DNA from: CAZYJD01 sp964647785
GTDB lineage: Bacteria; Bacteroidota; Bacteroidia; NS11-12g; UBA9320
Assembly (NCBI GenBank): GCA_964647785.1
Contig: CAZYJD010000047.1
Span: 1 to 16,136, forward strand
Length of the DNA stretch: 16,136 nt
Direction of reading: 5' to 3'
Part shown: positions 1 through 7,011 of the stretch, one piece after another
Layout of the letters: the number at the start of each line of letters is the position of its first letter
How positions within the stretch are numbered: position 1 is the first letter of the stretch
Made by a program: the position numbers and the translations under genes
Notes under the pieces: generated by a model
What the model was told of the DNA's origin: nothing
Databases searched by the model: none
The model's input: only the letters and a program-made list of their open reading frames with translations

Positions 1-2
1 AG

Positions 3-749
3 CTATTTACCAATCCCGACACATGGATCAGTCTCTTTACCCTCACGGTGCTGGAAATAGTACTGGGCATTGACAACATTGTATTCATTAGCATACTCAC
101 TTCAAGACTTCCGGCATCGCAACAGAAACGCGGCAGAAATGTAGGATTGCTCTTGGCGCTGGGCATGCGCATCATATTGCTCTTGGGGATCGCCTGGATT
201 GCCGGCATGACACAACCTTTGTTTACCGTATTTGAAGTTGGATTTACGGGAAGAGACCTCATTTTATTGGGTGGAGGCTTGTTTCTGATCTATAAGAGTG
301 TGGTTGAAATTCACGAGAAGATCGATGCAGCAGATGAACCCGAATCCGCAAAGAAGAAGCTTAGCTTTGGAGCCGTAATTACGCAAATATTACTCATCGA
401 CCTCGTTTTTTCACTGGATTCCATCATTACCGCTGTGGGCTTGGTTGATCATGTGCAAATAATGATTGCAGCTGTAATTCTGGCCATGGGCGTAATGATT
501 GCTTTTGCACATGCCATTGCCGAGTTTATTCATCAAAGACCCACTTTGAAAATGCTTGCTTTGAGCTTTCTTTTAATGATCGGATTTATGCTGGTTTTTG
601 AGGGCTTGCACAATGTGCATCATCAGCAAATTCCCAAGGGTTATGCCTATTTTGCAATGGCTTTTGCTTTTGCCGTAGAATTGCTCAATTTAAGGGTGCG
701 ACCAAAGGTGTTGAAAGAGGCTGAAAAGAGCCAAGTCAGTAAAGACTGA
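3..749 (+). CDS. TerC-family integral membrane protein (5' partial)
   Basis: The reading frame is open to the left edge, so this is a gene with its start outside the window. The residues before the first possible internal start (GTG at 48), LFTNPDTWISLFTLTV, run straight into the family motif LEIVLGIDNIVF and fit the usual TerC N-terminus, so only a few residues are probably missing. About 248 residues are visible, with roughly seven hydrophobic segments. Two acidic membrane motifs are seen, EIVLGIDN near the start and LIDLVFSLDSI about residues 130-142, both characteristic of TerC/Alx proteins. Family members are inner-membrane proteins linked to tellurite resistance and, in Alx/YkoY-type members, to manganese export; metal-ion transport is therefore the likely role, but substrate cannot be told from sequence. 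The C-terminus is a short charged cytosolic tail. The last 14 bp overlap the 3' end of the convergent rnc gene. Confidence 0.88.
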   Translation, partial: LFTNPDTWISLFTLTVLEIVLGIDNIVFISILTSRLPASQQKRGRNVGLLLALGMRIILLLGIAWIAGMTQPLFTVFEVGFTGRDLILLGGGLFLIYKSVVEIHEKIDAADEPESAKKKLSFGAVITQILLIDLVFSLDSIITAVGLVDHVQIMIAAVILAMGVMIAFAHAIAEFIHQRPTLKMLALSFLLMIGFMLVFEGLHNVHHQQIPKGYAYFAMAFAFAVELLNLRVRPKVLKEAEKSQVSKD

Positions 750-1488
750 TATTGCTGATGCCCAGTGCATCGCATGCAATTTCTGAAGCAATACGCTCGG
801 CCTTCTTTTTGCTGAAATGGCTCCCACTGGCAATTTGTTTTCCCTCAATGATCACCGCCATTTCAAAACGTTTCTTTCGGTTCACTTCGGTTTCTTCAAT
901 ACAAATGAATTCCAGAGATTTACGCTCCGTTTGGCAATGGTGGTAAAGGATACTCTTGAAGTTTTTCTTTTCTTCCGGAAGGCTCTCGAAGTCAACAAAA
1001 GGTTTGATGATTTTATGAAGCACCATTTTCTCAGATGCTTTCCAACCGCGGTCCAGATACAATGCGCCAATGAGAGCTTCCAGTGCATTTCCGCTAATGG
1101 TTTGGATGTTGCTTCTTCGCAGTCCTTTTTGAACGTCAATCAATTTGTCCATGCCCATCTCCATGGCCATGTGATTCAGTTGTTCTCGGCTCACGATACG
1201 GCTTCTCATTTCTGTAAGAAAACCTTCTTCTTTAAAGGGGTATTTGGCAAAAAGAATTTGAGCAACCACCAGGTCGAGCACCGCGTCACCGAGAAACTCA
1301 AGTCGTTCATTGCTGTTTTTAATTTCAGTTTGTGAAATGGTTTCGGAAACGGAATTATGTCTGAAAGCCTGCTGATATAAAGCCAGCCGAATGGGGACAA
1401 AACCTGTTAGGTTGCGGATTCTTTTGCGTAAACTTTGATGAGTTAAAAAAGGGAGCGCAACATGACCTTTGATGTCAGGGCTCCTCAT
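736..1488 (-). CDS. rnc: Ribonuclease III
   Basis: Double-strand-specific endoribonuclease that processes rRNA precursors and structured mRNAs in the cytosol. The 250-residue length is normal for the family. The nuclease domain (about residues 20-165) has the signature NERLEFLGDAVLDL at 60-73, with acidic residues E64 and D68, and the second catalytic block GNALEALIGALYLD at 133-146, with E137. The position usually held by Asp in that block (E. coli D114) is Asn134 here. A double-stranded RNA-binding domain follows (about 175-243), ending in the basic KKKAERIASEIACDAL helix. The ATG at 1488 lies 8 bp after the fabF stop, so rnc is the third gene of an acpP-fabF-rnc operon. Its last 14 bp overlap the end of the convergent terC-like gene, so the two mRNAs could pair at their 3' ends. 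Confidence 0.96.
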   Translation of the reverse strand: MRSPDIKGHVALPFLTHQSLRKRIRNLTGFVPIRLALYQQAFRHNSVSETISQTEIKNSNERLEFLGDAVLDLVVAQILFAKYPFKEEGFLTEMRSRIVSREQLNHMAMEMGMDKLIDVQKGLRRSNIQTISGNALEALIGALYLDRGWKASEKMVLHKIIKPFVDFESLPEEKKNFKSILYHHCQTERKSLEFICIEETEVNRKKRFEMAVIIEGKQIASGSHFSKKKAERIASEIACDALGISNISLY

Positions 1489-1496
1489 GTGCGCAA

Positions 1497-2750
1497 TTAG
1501 CCTTGATATTTTTTGAGGATCAATGAAACGTTGTGACCACCAAATCCGAAAGTGTTGCTTAGTACTGCATTCACTTCTTTGTGTTGCGCTTGATTGAAAG
1601 TGAAATTCAGTTTCGGATCAAAGGCGGGATCGTCATTGAAATGGTTGATGGTGGGGGGGATAATCCCTTTATTCAAGGCCATTAGAGATGCAATGGCTTC
1701 CACCGCACCGGCTGCACCTAGCAGGTGGCCGGTCATTGATTTTGTGGATGAGATGTTCAGCTTGTAAGCATGTTCTCCAAAAACCGATTGAATGGCTTTG
1801 GTTTCACTGATATCGCCAAGTGGGGTAGAGGTGCCATGCACATTCACATAGTCGATATCTTCAGCGGACATCCCTGCATCTTCCAGTGCAAATTTCATCA
1901 CATTGGTTGCTCCAAGTCCTTCGGGATGTGGCGCTGTAATGTGGTACGCATCAGCTGTTAAGCCACCGCCAGCCACTTCAGCATAAATTTTTGCTCCTCG
2001 AGCGAGGGCGTGCTCTAATTCTTCGAGTATCAGTGCTCCAGCGCCTTCACCTAAAACGAATCCATCGCGGTCTACATCGAAAGGTCTTGATGCGGTGCTG
2101 TAATCATCGTTTCTCTCAGAAAGGGCTTTCATGCTATTGAAACCGCCCATGGCCGCTTCTGTAACACAGGCTTCAGAGCCTCCTGAAATAATGATGTTTG
2201 CCTTGCCCAATCGGATTAGATTGAAGGCATCCACCAGTGCATTGTTGCTCGATGCGCAGGCCGAAACAGTTGCGAAATTTGGACCTTGAAATCCGTATTT
2301 AATGGAGAGGTAGCCGGCGGCGATATCTGCGATCATTTTCGGAATGAAAAAAGGGTTGAAGCGCGGGGTGCCATCGCCTTTTACATAAGAGCTTACCTCT
2401 TCTTGAAAAGTTAGCAACCCACCAATACCCGATCCCCAAACCACACCGGCCCTGGTTTTGTTGGTTTTCTCCAGATCGAGCCCTGAATCTTTCATCGCCT
2501 CTTCACAGACCACCATGGCGTACTGTGTAAAGGGATCCATTTTCCGGGCTTCTTTTCTGTCAATGTGTTCCTGTACATCAAAATTTTTCAGCTCGCAAGC
2601 AAATTTTGTGCGGAACTTTTCTGCATCAAAACGGGTGATAAGATTGGCTCCGCTTACGCCCTTGCTCAGCGCATCCCAATATTCTGAGGCACTATTGCCA
2701 ATTGGCGTAAGCGCTCCAATCCCTGTAATTACAACCCGTTTAAGTTGCAT
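1497..2750 (-). CDS. fabF: Beta-ketoacyl-ACP synthase II (KAS II)
   Basis: Condensing enzyme of type II fatty-acid synthesis: it elongates acyl-ACP by decarboxylative Claisen condensation with malonyl-ACP in the cytosol. The 417-residue protein has the full thiolase-fold signature. The nucleophilic cysteine is in VSACASSNNAL (C165), the two catalytic histidines are in NVHGTSTPLGD (H305) and MTGHLLGAAGAVEA (H342), and the supporting lysine is K337. The C-terminal NTFGFGGHNVSLIL block (399-412) is typical of FabF/FabB. Length and Cys-His-His order separate it from FabH (Cys-His-Asn). Its ATG lies 3 bp after the acpP stop, so the carrier protein and its elongating enzyme are made from one transcript, the common bacterial arrangement. 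A run of seven G (1653-1659) encodes the conserved Pro-Pro of IIPPTINH and does not disturb the frame. Confidence 0.97.
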   Translation of the reverse strand: MQLKRVVITGIGALTPIGNSASEYWDALSKGVSGANLITRFDAEKFRTKFACELKNFDVQEHIDRKEARKMDPFTQYAMVVCEEAMKDSGLDLEKTNKTRAGVVWGSGIGGLLTFQEEVSSYVKGDGTPRFNPFFIPKMIADIAAGYLSIKYGFQGPNFATVSACASSNNALVDAFNLIRLGKANIIISGGSEACVTEAAMGGFNSMKALSERNDDYSTASRPFDVDRDGFVLGEGAGALILEELEHALARGAKIYAEVAGGGLTADAYHITAPHPEGLGATNVMKFALEDAGMSAEDIDYVNVHGTSTPLGDISETKAIQSVFGEHAYKLNISSTKSMTGHLLGAAGAVEAIASLMALNKGIIPPTINHFNDDPAFDPKLNFTFNQAQHKEVNAVLSNTFGFGGHNVSLILKKYQG

Positions 2751-2753
2751 ATG

Positions 2754-2990
2754 TTACTTGGTGTTTTCTTCGATGTATGAAACGGCCTGACCAACAGTGC
2801 CGATTTTTTCTGCTTGCTCATCTGGGATGGCAATGTTGAACTCCTTTTCGAATTCCATAATCAGCTCAACAGTGTCGAGTGAGTCGGCTCCGAGATCATT
2901 TGTGAAACTAGCTTCCGGAGCAACTTCAGATTCGTCAACTCCTAGCTTGTCAACGATAATCGCTTTTACTTTTGATGCAATGTCTGACAT
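2754..2990 (-). CDS. acpP: Acyl carrier protein
   Basis: Small acidic carrier (78 residues) that holds growing acyl chains on a 4'-phosphopantetheine arm for fatty-acid and lipid synthesis. The attachment motif GADSLDTVELIM is at 34-45, with the modified serine at S37. The four-helix ACP fold is apparent: helix I about 3-16, the DLGADSL turn, helix II 37-51, and a C-terminal helix ending VGQAVSYIEENTK. Length and composition match housekeeping AcpP rather than a polyketide or non-ribosomal carrier domain. It is the first gene of the acpP-fabF-rnc operon, with fabF starting 3 bp after its stop. The start codon is preceded by an A-rich stretch rather than a Shine-Dalgarno sequence, as is usual in Bacteroidota. 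The upstream region holds a candidate promoter and an inverted repeat, described separately. Confidence 0.97.
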   Translation of the reverse strand: MSDIASKVKAIIVDKLGVDESEVAPEASFTNDLGADSLDTVELIMEFEKEFNIAIPDEQAEKIGTVGQAVSYIEENTK

Positions 2991-3010
2991 GTTTTTTTGT
3001 TTTTAAAATT

Positions 3011-3035
3011 TCTGCAAAGAACTGCTTTTTGCAGA
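3011..3035. repeat. Perfect 8-bp inverted repeat upstream of acpP
   Basis: TCTGCAAA (3011-3018) and TTTGCAGA (3028-3035) are exact inverted copies separated by 9 bases. The repeat lies 21 bases before the acpP start and covers the presumed -7 element of that operon. It could be a DNA-binding site for a dimeric regulator or, if transcribed, a hairpin in the 5' leader. No regulator can be assigned. Confidence 0.5.
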
Positions 3036-3046
3036 AAAAAGACAAA
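3014..3046 (-). promoter_or_regulatory. Candidate promoter of the acpP-fabF-rnc operon
   Basis: Read on the minus strand there is a TTTG (3046-3043), a 21-base spacer, then GTTCTTTG (3021-3014), which matches the TTTG half of the Bacteroidota -7 element TAnnTTTG but lacks the leading TA. The acpP ATG begins 23 bases further on. Spacing and position fit the sigma-ABfr-type promoter, but the match is imperfect, so this is an inference. Confidence 0.35.
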
Positions 3047-3116
3047 CAGCTGAAGTTTTTAAGTACAGCTGTGTAAAACTAAAGCGATGCGAACGCGAAA
3101 TGACTGCCCTGCAGTT

Positions 3117-3124
3117 TAACTTTG
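3117..3124 (+). promoter_or_regulatory. -7 promoter element before the IPExxxDY-pyk operon
   Basis: TAACTTTG is an exact match to the Bacteroidota -7 consensus TAnnTTTG. It lies 12 bases before the preferred GTG start of the small gene ahead of pyk. I see no good TTG -33 element at 17-23 bases upstream, so the promoter is only half supported. The last three bases form a TTG in frame with the gene, which should not be taken as its start. Confidence 0.45.
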
Positions 3125-3136
3125 CACAGCGAGAAA

Positions 3137-3553
3137 GTGATACACAAACTTGCCATAACAGAGGAATGGGTTCGTATGCAAGTCTACGGACTCAGAAGTC
3201 CTTTAAGAGCTGTTCAGCTGGCGTGGCAGGTTAACAGGCATTCGGTCTTTTCTTTCAAACGAGAGGAGGATTTGCATTGGTTGAAGGGGAAGCATTCAAG
3301 CTACCATCCGGTATTTAAATACGATCAAAACGAGGTGCAGATAGACTACCGTATGATCAGAAACCGGGGAGGGCAAGGAATTTTATTCGATTCAGATTTC
3401 AAAGCGGATTACCTGCTCTGCGTTCGATACGAAGATTTGGAGCCTGATGACTCATTTTTAGCTCAGTTAAAAGAACTGAAAGCACTTGAATTTGTTTATC
3501 CCATCAAAAGAGAACAATTGGGTGAAGAACTTTACAACACTCTAATAAAATAA
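3137..3553 (+). CDS. IPExxxDY-like small protein upstream of pyruvate kinase
   Basis: A protein of about 138 residues in the place where Bacteroidota usually carry an IPExxxDY-family protein, directly before pyk. The N-terminus (IHKLAITEEWVRMQVYGLRSP...) resembles the family's opening strand and helix. The signature is degenerate: numbering from the GTG, DSDFKADYLL sits at about residues 91-100, keeping the final D-Y but with D-S-D where I-P-E is expected. No catalytic motif, signal peptide or membrane segment is visible; it looks like a small cytosolic alpha/beta protein. The start is uncertain. I chose GTG 3137 because the in-frame TTG at 3122 lies inside the presumed promoter and ATG 3176 would cut off the conserved N-terminus. 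Only 4 bases separate it from pyk, so it is co-transcribed with it. Function is unknown; family assignment rests on context and weak motif similarity. Confidence 0.7.
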   Translation: MIHKLAITEEWVRMQVYGLRSPLRAVQLAWQVNRHSVFSFKREEDLHWLKGKHSSYHPVFKYDQNEVQIDYRMIRNRGGQGILFDSDFKADYLLCVRYEDLEPDDSFLAQLKELKALEFVYPIKREQLGEELYNTLIK

Positions 3554-3557
3554 TACA

Positions 3558-5000
3558 ATGCCAACCAAAGAATCAGCCAAGTACAACAAGACGAAAATTG
3601 TTGCCACCCTCGGGCCGGCAACTTCAAGCACCGAGCAATTGCGTAAAATTATTCGTGCCGGAGTGGATGTATGCCGTTTAAATTTCTCCCACGGCAAGCA
3701 TGAAGATCTGGCGCGATTGGTTCAAAAAATCAGGAGATTGAATGAAGAGCTGGGCACCAATGTTTGTATTCTGGGCGACCTGCAAGGGCCCAAACTGCGC
3801 ATTGGAGAAATGAAAGATGGATTTGCCTCCATGAAGCGAGGTCATGAAGTGGTTTTAACCACTGAGAAATGTGAAGGCACGGCCGAAAGAATTTTCGTGA
3901 GCTACCCGGCATTGGCCAAGGATGTTAAACCCGGCGAACGCGTATTACTCGACGATGGAAAAATTGAATTTAAGTTCATCAAAATATTGAGCGAGACCGA
4001 AGTGCTTGCCAAAGTAGTGCACGGTGGAAACCTAAGTTCTCGCAAAGGTTTCAATCTGCCATTTTCTAATCTGTCTGTTCCGTCCATGACTGAAAAGGAT
4101 CATGTTGATTTGAAATTTGCCATTGAGCAAGATTTGGAGTGGATTGGCCTTTCATTTGTTCGCGAAGCTGGAGATGTGCAATACCTGCGTGATAAAATCA
4201 GTGAATGGGGAGGGAGCTCACGCATCATTGCCAAAATAGAGAAACCCCAGGCAGTTAAAAATATCGATTCAATCATCGCAGAAACCGATGGAGTTATGGT
4301 GGCGCGTGGCGATCTCGGGGTAGAAATGCCCATGGAAAAGGTACCCATGATCCAAAAACAAATTGTTGAAATGTGCATTGTTGCATCCAAGCCTGTGATC
4401 ATCGCAACCCAAATGATGGAAAGCATGATTGAAAGCCCCACGCCAACCAGAGCTGAGGCCAATGATGTGGCCAATGCAGTGATGGATGGTGCAGATGCGG
4501 TGATGCTGAGTGCTGAGACTTCCGTCGGCAAATACCCGGTAAGAGCTGTTCAGGCAGTGGAGAAAATTCTCGCGGCCACTGAAATTAATTGGGATATCTA
4601 TTACAAAGGGCAAAAACCCAACCCGAAATCACCAACCTTCTTTAGTGATGAAATTTGTTTTACTGCTGTGCGTATATCTGATCACATCAATGCAAAAGCC
4701 ATCATTTCCATGACCTACAGCGGCTATACTGCTTTTAAAATTGCGAGCTTCCGTCCGGATTGTGATGTGTTCATATTTACGGCCAACAAGGAAATTATCA
4801 CTCCACTTAATTTGATTTGGAATGTGAGGGCCTTCCACTACGATAAGCACGAAAGTACGGATCACACCATGAAAGAAGTACTCGAAATACTCAAGTCCCA
4901 AGGCCTATTGAATACAGACGATTTGGTGGTGCATACAGCCAGCATGCCGATACATGAAAAACAAAGAACCAACACGATTAAAATTAGTCGAGTCGAATAA
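3558..5000 (+). CDS. pyk: Pyruvate kinase
   Basis: Converts phosphoenolpyruvate and ADP to pyruvate and ATP, the last step of glycolysis, in the cytosol. The 480-residue protein has the whole architecture: a barrel domain beginning KTKIVATLGPATSS, with R40, N42 and S44 of the VCRLNFSHG block; a B domain about 80-175; the active-site motif IIAKIEKPQAV, with catalytic K226 and metal ligand E228; VARGDLGVEMP (248-258) with D252; and GADAVMLSAET (311-321). The C-terminal allosteric domain is about 355-480. The block DLQGPKLRI (74-82) has Lys79 where K+-dependent enzymes have Glu (rabbit muscle E117), with the Leu-Gln and Ile partners known from K+-independent enzymes, so K+-independent activity is predicted. 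The stop codon shares its last A with the ATG of the DUF2480 gene, suggesting translational coupling. Confidence 0.97.
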   Translation: MPTKESAKYNKTKIVATLGPATSSTEQLRKIIRAGVDVCRLNFSHGKHEDLARLVQKIRRLNEELGTNVCILGDLQGPKLRIGEMKDGFASMKRGHEVVLTTEKCEGTAERIFVSYPALAKDVKPGERVLLDDGKIEFKFIKILSETEVLAKVVHGGNLSSRKGFNLPFSNLSVPSMTEKDHVDLKFAIEQDLEWIGLSFVREAGDVQYLRDKISEWGGSSRIIAKIEKPQAVKNIDSIIAETDGVMVARGDLGVEMPMEKVPMIQKQIVEMCIVASKPVIIATQMMESMIESPTPTRAEANDVANAVMDGADAVMLSAETSVGKYPVRAVQAVEKILAATEINWDIYYKGQKPNPKSPTFFSDEICFTAVRISDHINAKAIISMTYSGYTAFKIASFRPDCDVFIFTANKEIITPLNLIWNVRAFHYDKHESTDHTMKEVLEILKSQGLLNTDDLVVHTASMPIHEKQRTNTIKISRVE

Positions 5001-5506
5001 TGGAAGAGCAAATCGTAAATAAAGTAGCGCAAAGCGGCATCATTACCATTAACCTCGAAAACTTCATTCCCGAGGGAGAGCTGTCAACTTTCGATATGAA
5101 AGATTATTTGTTTCAGGGATTGATGCTCAGAGAGAAAGATTTCAGGGCATTTGTAAAGGAACACGATTGGTCGGCCTACAGTGGCCGGCATGTGGCCATT
5201 GCCTGCTCGGCCGATGCCATCGTGCCTACTTGGGCTTACATGTTGGTGAGCAACCGATTGCAACCCCATGCCCGAACAGTGATTTTTGGCGATTTGCAAA
5301 CACTCCGCACGTTTCTCTTTCATGAAAGCCTCAAACAAATAGATCCGGCTGATTATATCGATGCCAGGGTGGTGATCAAGGGATGTGGCGATAAAGAAGT
5401 GGGCCCTGAAGCCTATGTAGAAATTACGCGCCTCTTATCTCCGGTGGTTAAAAGCCTCATGTTCGGAGAACCTTGTTCAACGGTTCCGGTATACAAAAGA
5501 AAATAG
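5000..5506 (+). CDS. DUF2480 family protein
   Basis: A 168-residue cytosolic protein recognised as DUF2480, a family I know only from Bacteroidota and without an established function. Recognisable conserved blocks are the N-terminal IVNKVAQSGIITINLE, the FDMKDYLFQGLMLREKDFR segment (30-48), ACSADAIVPTWAYMLV (68-83), VVIKGCGDKEVGPEAYVEIT (123-142) and the end LMFGEPCSTVPVYKRK (153-168). No signal peptide or membrane segment is seen. The cysteines in the ACSADA, KGCGDK and GEPCSTVP blocks could bind metal or be catalytic, but that is speculation. The ATG overlaps the pyk stop by one base (TAATG), so its translation is probably coupled to pyruvate kinase, which hints at a metabolic link. A 64-base gap with its own candidate promoter separates it from fumC. 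Confidence 0.88.
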   Translation: MEEQIVNKVAQSGIITINLENFIPEGELSTFDMKDYLFQGLMLREKDFRAFVKEHDWSAYSGRHVAIACSADAIVPTWAYMLVSNRLQPHARTVIFGDLQTLRTFLFHESLKQIDPADYIDARVVIKGCGDKEVGPEAYVEITRLLSPVVKSLMFGEPCSTVPVYKRK

Positions 5507-5553
5507 GGCGCATCCTTTACATTGTTTCATGGTCAAGAACAGGCCACATTAAT

Positions 5554-5561
5554 TATCTTTG
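5554..5561 (+). promoter_or_regulatory. -7 promoter element before fumC
   Basis: TATCTTTG is an exact match to TAnnTTTG and ends 9 bases before the fumC ATG. The nearest TTG upstream (5522-5524) is 29 bases away, too far for a normal -33 element, so only the -7 half is supported. If used, it gives a leader of only a few bases. Confidence 0.45.
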
Positions 5562-5570
5562 CCAGCCGTT

Positions 5571-6971
5571 ATGGAATACAGAATAGAACGCGACAGCATA
5601 GGCGAAATACAGGTGCCTGCAGACAAATACTGGGGGGCACAAACCCAGCGCTCATTGGAGAATTTTAAAATAGGCGACGAGAAAATGCCGGTGGAAATCA
5701 TTCGGGCATTTGCCGTTTTAAAGAAATGTGCGGCCCTCACCAATCATGAATTGGGGGTGTTAAGTCTTGAGAAAGCAGAACTGATTGCACGCGTGTGTGA
5801 TGAAATCATCGAGGGTAAAATGGATGATCAGTTCCCCTTGGTCATTTGGCAAACTGGCAGTGGCACGCAAAGCAACATGAACGTGAATGAGGTCATTGCC
5901 AATCGCGGTCATGTGATCAGTGGAGGAAGCCTCACTGACGCACAAAAAGTACTTCACCCAAACGACGATGTGAATAAATCTCAAAGCAGCAATGACACCT
6001 TCCCAACGGCCATGAGCATTGCGGTGTACAAGCAGGTGGTGGACTACACCATTCCGGGCTTGCAGGTGTTGAGCGATACATTTAAGAAGAAAGCCAGAGA
6101 GTTCCGTGATGTGGTAAAAATTGGCCGTACCCACTTCATGGATGCCACCCCACTTACCCTTGGTCAGGAGTTTTCTGCCTACCGACAGCAATTGGAGAAC
6201 AGCTTGGATTGTGTGAATCGATCGCTGGTTCCTGCGGCAGAAATTGCCTTAGGTGGAACTGCGGTGGGTACCGGATTGAATACGCCCAAAGGATATGCTC
6301 AGCTTGTGGCAAAAAAAATAGCACAGGAATCAGGCCTGCCCTTTGTGAGCGCTAAAAATAAATTCGAAGCATTGGCAGCACATGATGCCATGGTTGAGTT
6401 GCATGGTGCCCTGAAAAGAGCCGCGGTGGCATGCATGAAAATAGGCAATGACATTCGCATGCTCAGTTCCGGACCCAGAAGTGGCATCGGTGAGTTAATC
6501 ATCCCGGCCAATGAACCGGGCTCAAGCATCATGCCCGGCAAGGTAAATCCTACCCAAAGTGAGGCGCTAACCATGGTGTGTGCTCAAGTGATGGGCAATG
6601 ATGTTGCCGTGAGTGTGGGCGGAAGCAACGGTCATTTCGAACTCAATGTGTTTAAACCACTCATTGCAAGTAATTTGCTCCGATCTGCGAGATTGCTCGG
6701 CCAGGCTTGCCTTTCGTTCAACGATAACTGCGCTTTGGGTATTGAACCCAACATGCCTGAGATCAAGAAGAAGCTGGAAAATTCACTCATGCTTGTAACG
6801 GCATTGAACACCCATATCGGATATGACAATGCAGCCAAGATTGCCAAAAAAGCCTATGCCGATAACACCAGTTTGAAAGAAGCAGCTTTGAGCCTTGGTT
6901 TGCTTACGGAACAACAGTTCGATGAGTGGGTGAAACCCGAAGACATGATTGGCGAAATCAACATCGATTGA
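5571..6971 (+). CDS. fumC: Fumarate hydratase, class II
   Basis: Iron-independent TCA-cycle enzyme that interconverts fumarate and L-malate as a cytosolic homotetramer. With the ATG at 5571 the protein has 466 residues, and its active-site numbering agrees with E. coli FumC. The blocks seen are TGSGTQSNMNVNEV (95-108), SQSSNDTFPTAM (137-148), GRTHFMDATPL with catalytic H188, and the mobile-loop signature GSSIMPGKVNP (317-327) with S318. THFMDATP and the preserved TGSGTQSNMN block fit fumarase rather than aspartate ammonia-lyase, the closest alternative. An in-frame TTG at 5559 would add four residues but lies inside the presumed -7 promoter element, so the ATG is preferred. A candidate promoter directly upstream suggests it can be transcribed apart from the pyk operon, although readthrough is possible. 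Confidence 0.96.
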   Translation: MEYRIERDSIGEIQVPADKYWGAQTQRSLENFKIGDEKMPVEIIRAFAVLKKCAALTNHELGVLSLEKAELIARVCDEIIEGKMDDQFPLVIWQTGSGTQSNMNVNEVIANRGHVISGGSLTDAQKVLHPNDDVNKSQSSNDTFPTAMSIAVYKQVVDYTIPGLQVLSDTFKKKAREFRDVVKIGRTHFMDATPLTLGQEFSAYRQQLENSLDCVNRSLVPAAEIALGGTAVGTGLNTPKGYAQLVAKKIAQESGLPFVSAKNKFEALAAHDAMVELHGALKRAAVACMKIGNDIRMLSSGPRSGIGELIIPANEPGSSIMPGKVNPTQSEALTMVCAQVMGNDVAVSVGGSNGHFELNVFKPLIASNLLRSARLLGQACLSFNDNCALGIEPNMPEIKKKLENSLMLVTALNTHIGYDNAAKIAKKAYADNTSLKEAALSLGLLTEQQFDEWVKPEDMIGEINID

Positions 6972-7001
6972 TTGAATAAAACCCCTTCACATTTCCGTTT
7001 G
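6972..7001 (+). promoter_or_regulatory. Weak candidate promoter before the TPR gene
   Basis: TTG (6972-6974), a 19-base spacer and TCCGTTTG (6994-7001) resemble the Bacteroidota TTG/TAnnTTTG promoter with one mismatch in the -7 box. The ATG of the TPR gene follows after 10 bases. The whole match lies in the 40-base gap after fumC. Confidence 0.3.
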
Positions 7002-7011
7002 TTAATGCTGT

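Noticed and set aside
817..1335. A 172-codon plus-strand open frame opposite rnc
   Set aside because: It is antisense to the RNase III signature region and shows no family resemblance; the Phe/Leu-rich composition is typical of a complement frame.
1653..1659. A run of seven G in fabF as a possible phase-variation tract
   Set aside because: It encodes the conserved Pro-Pro of the KAS block IIPPTINH, the frame is intact, and fabF is a housekeeping gene.
3122..3136. TTG at 3122 as the start of the gene before pyk
   Set aside because: The TTG is part of the TAACTTTG promoter box, so it should not be in the transcript.
4100..4613. Two long minus-strand open frames (143 and 114 codons) inside pyk
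   Set aside because: Both are antisense to conserved parts of pyruvate kinase, have low-complexity repeats of Ser/Ala/Ile/Thr or His, and overlap each other.
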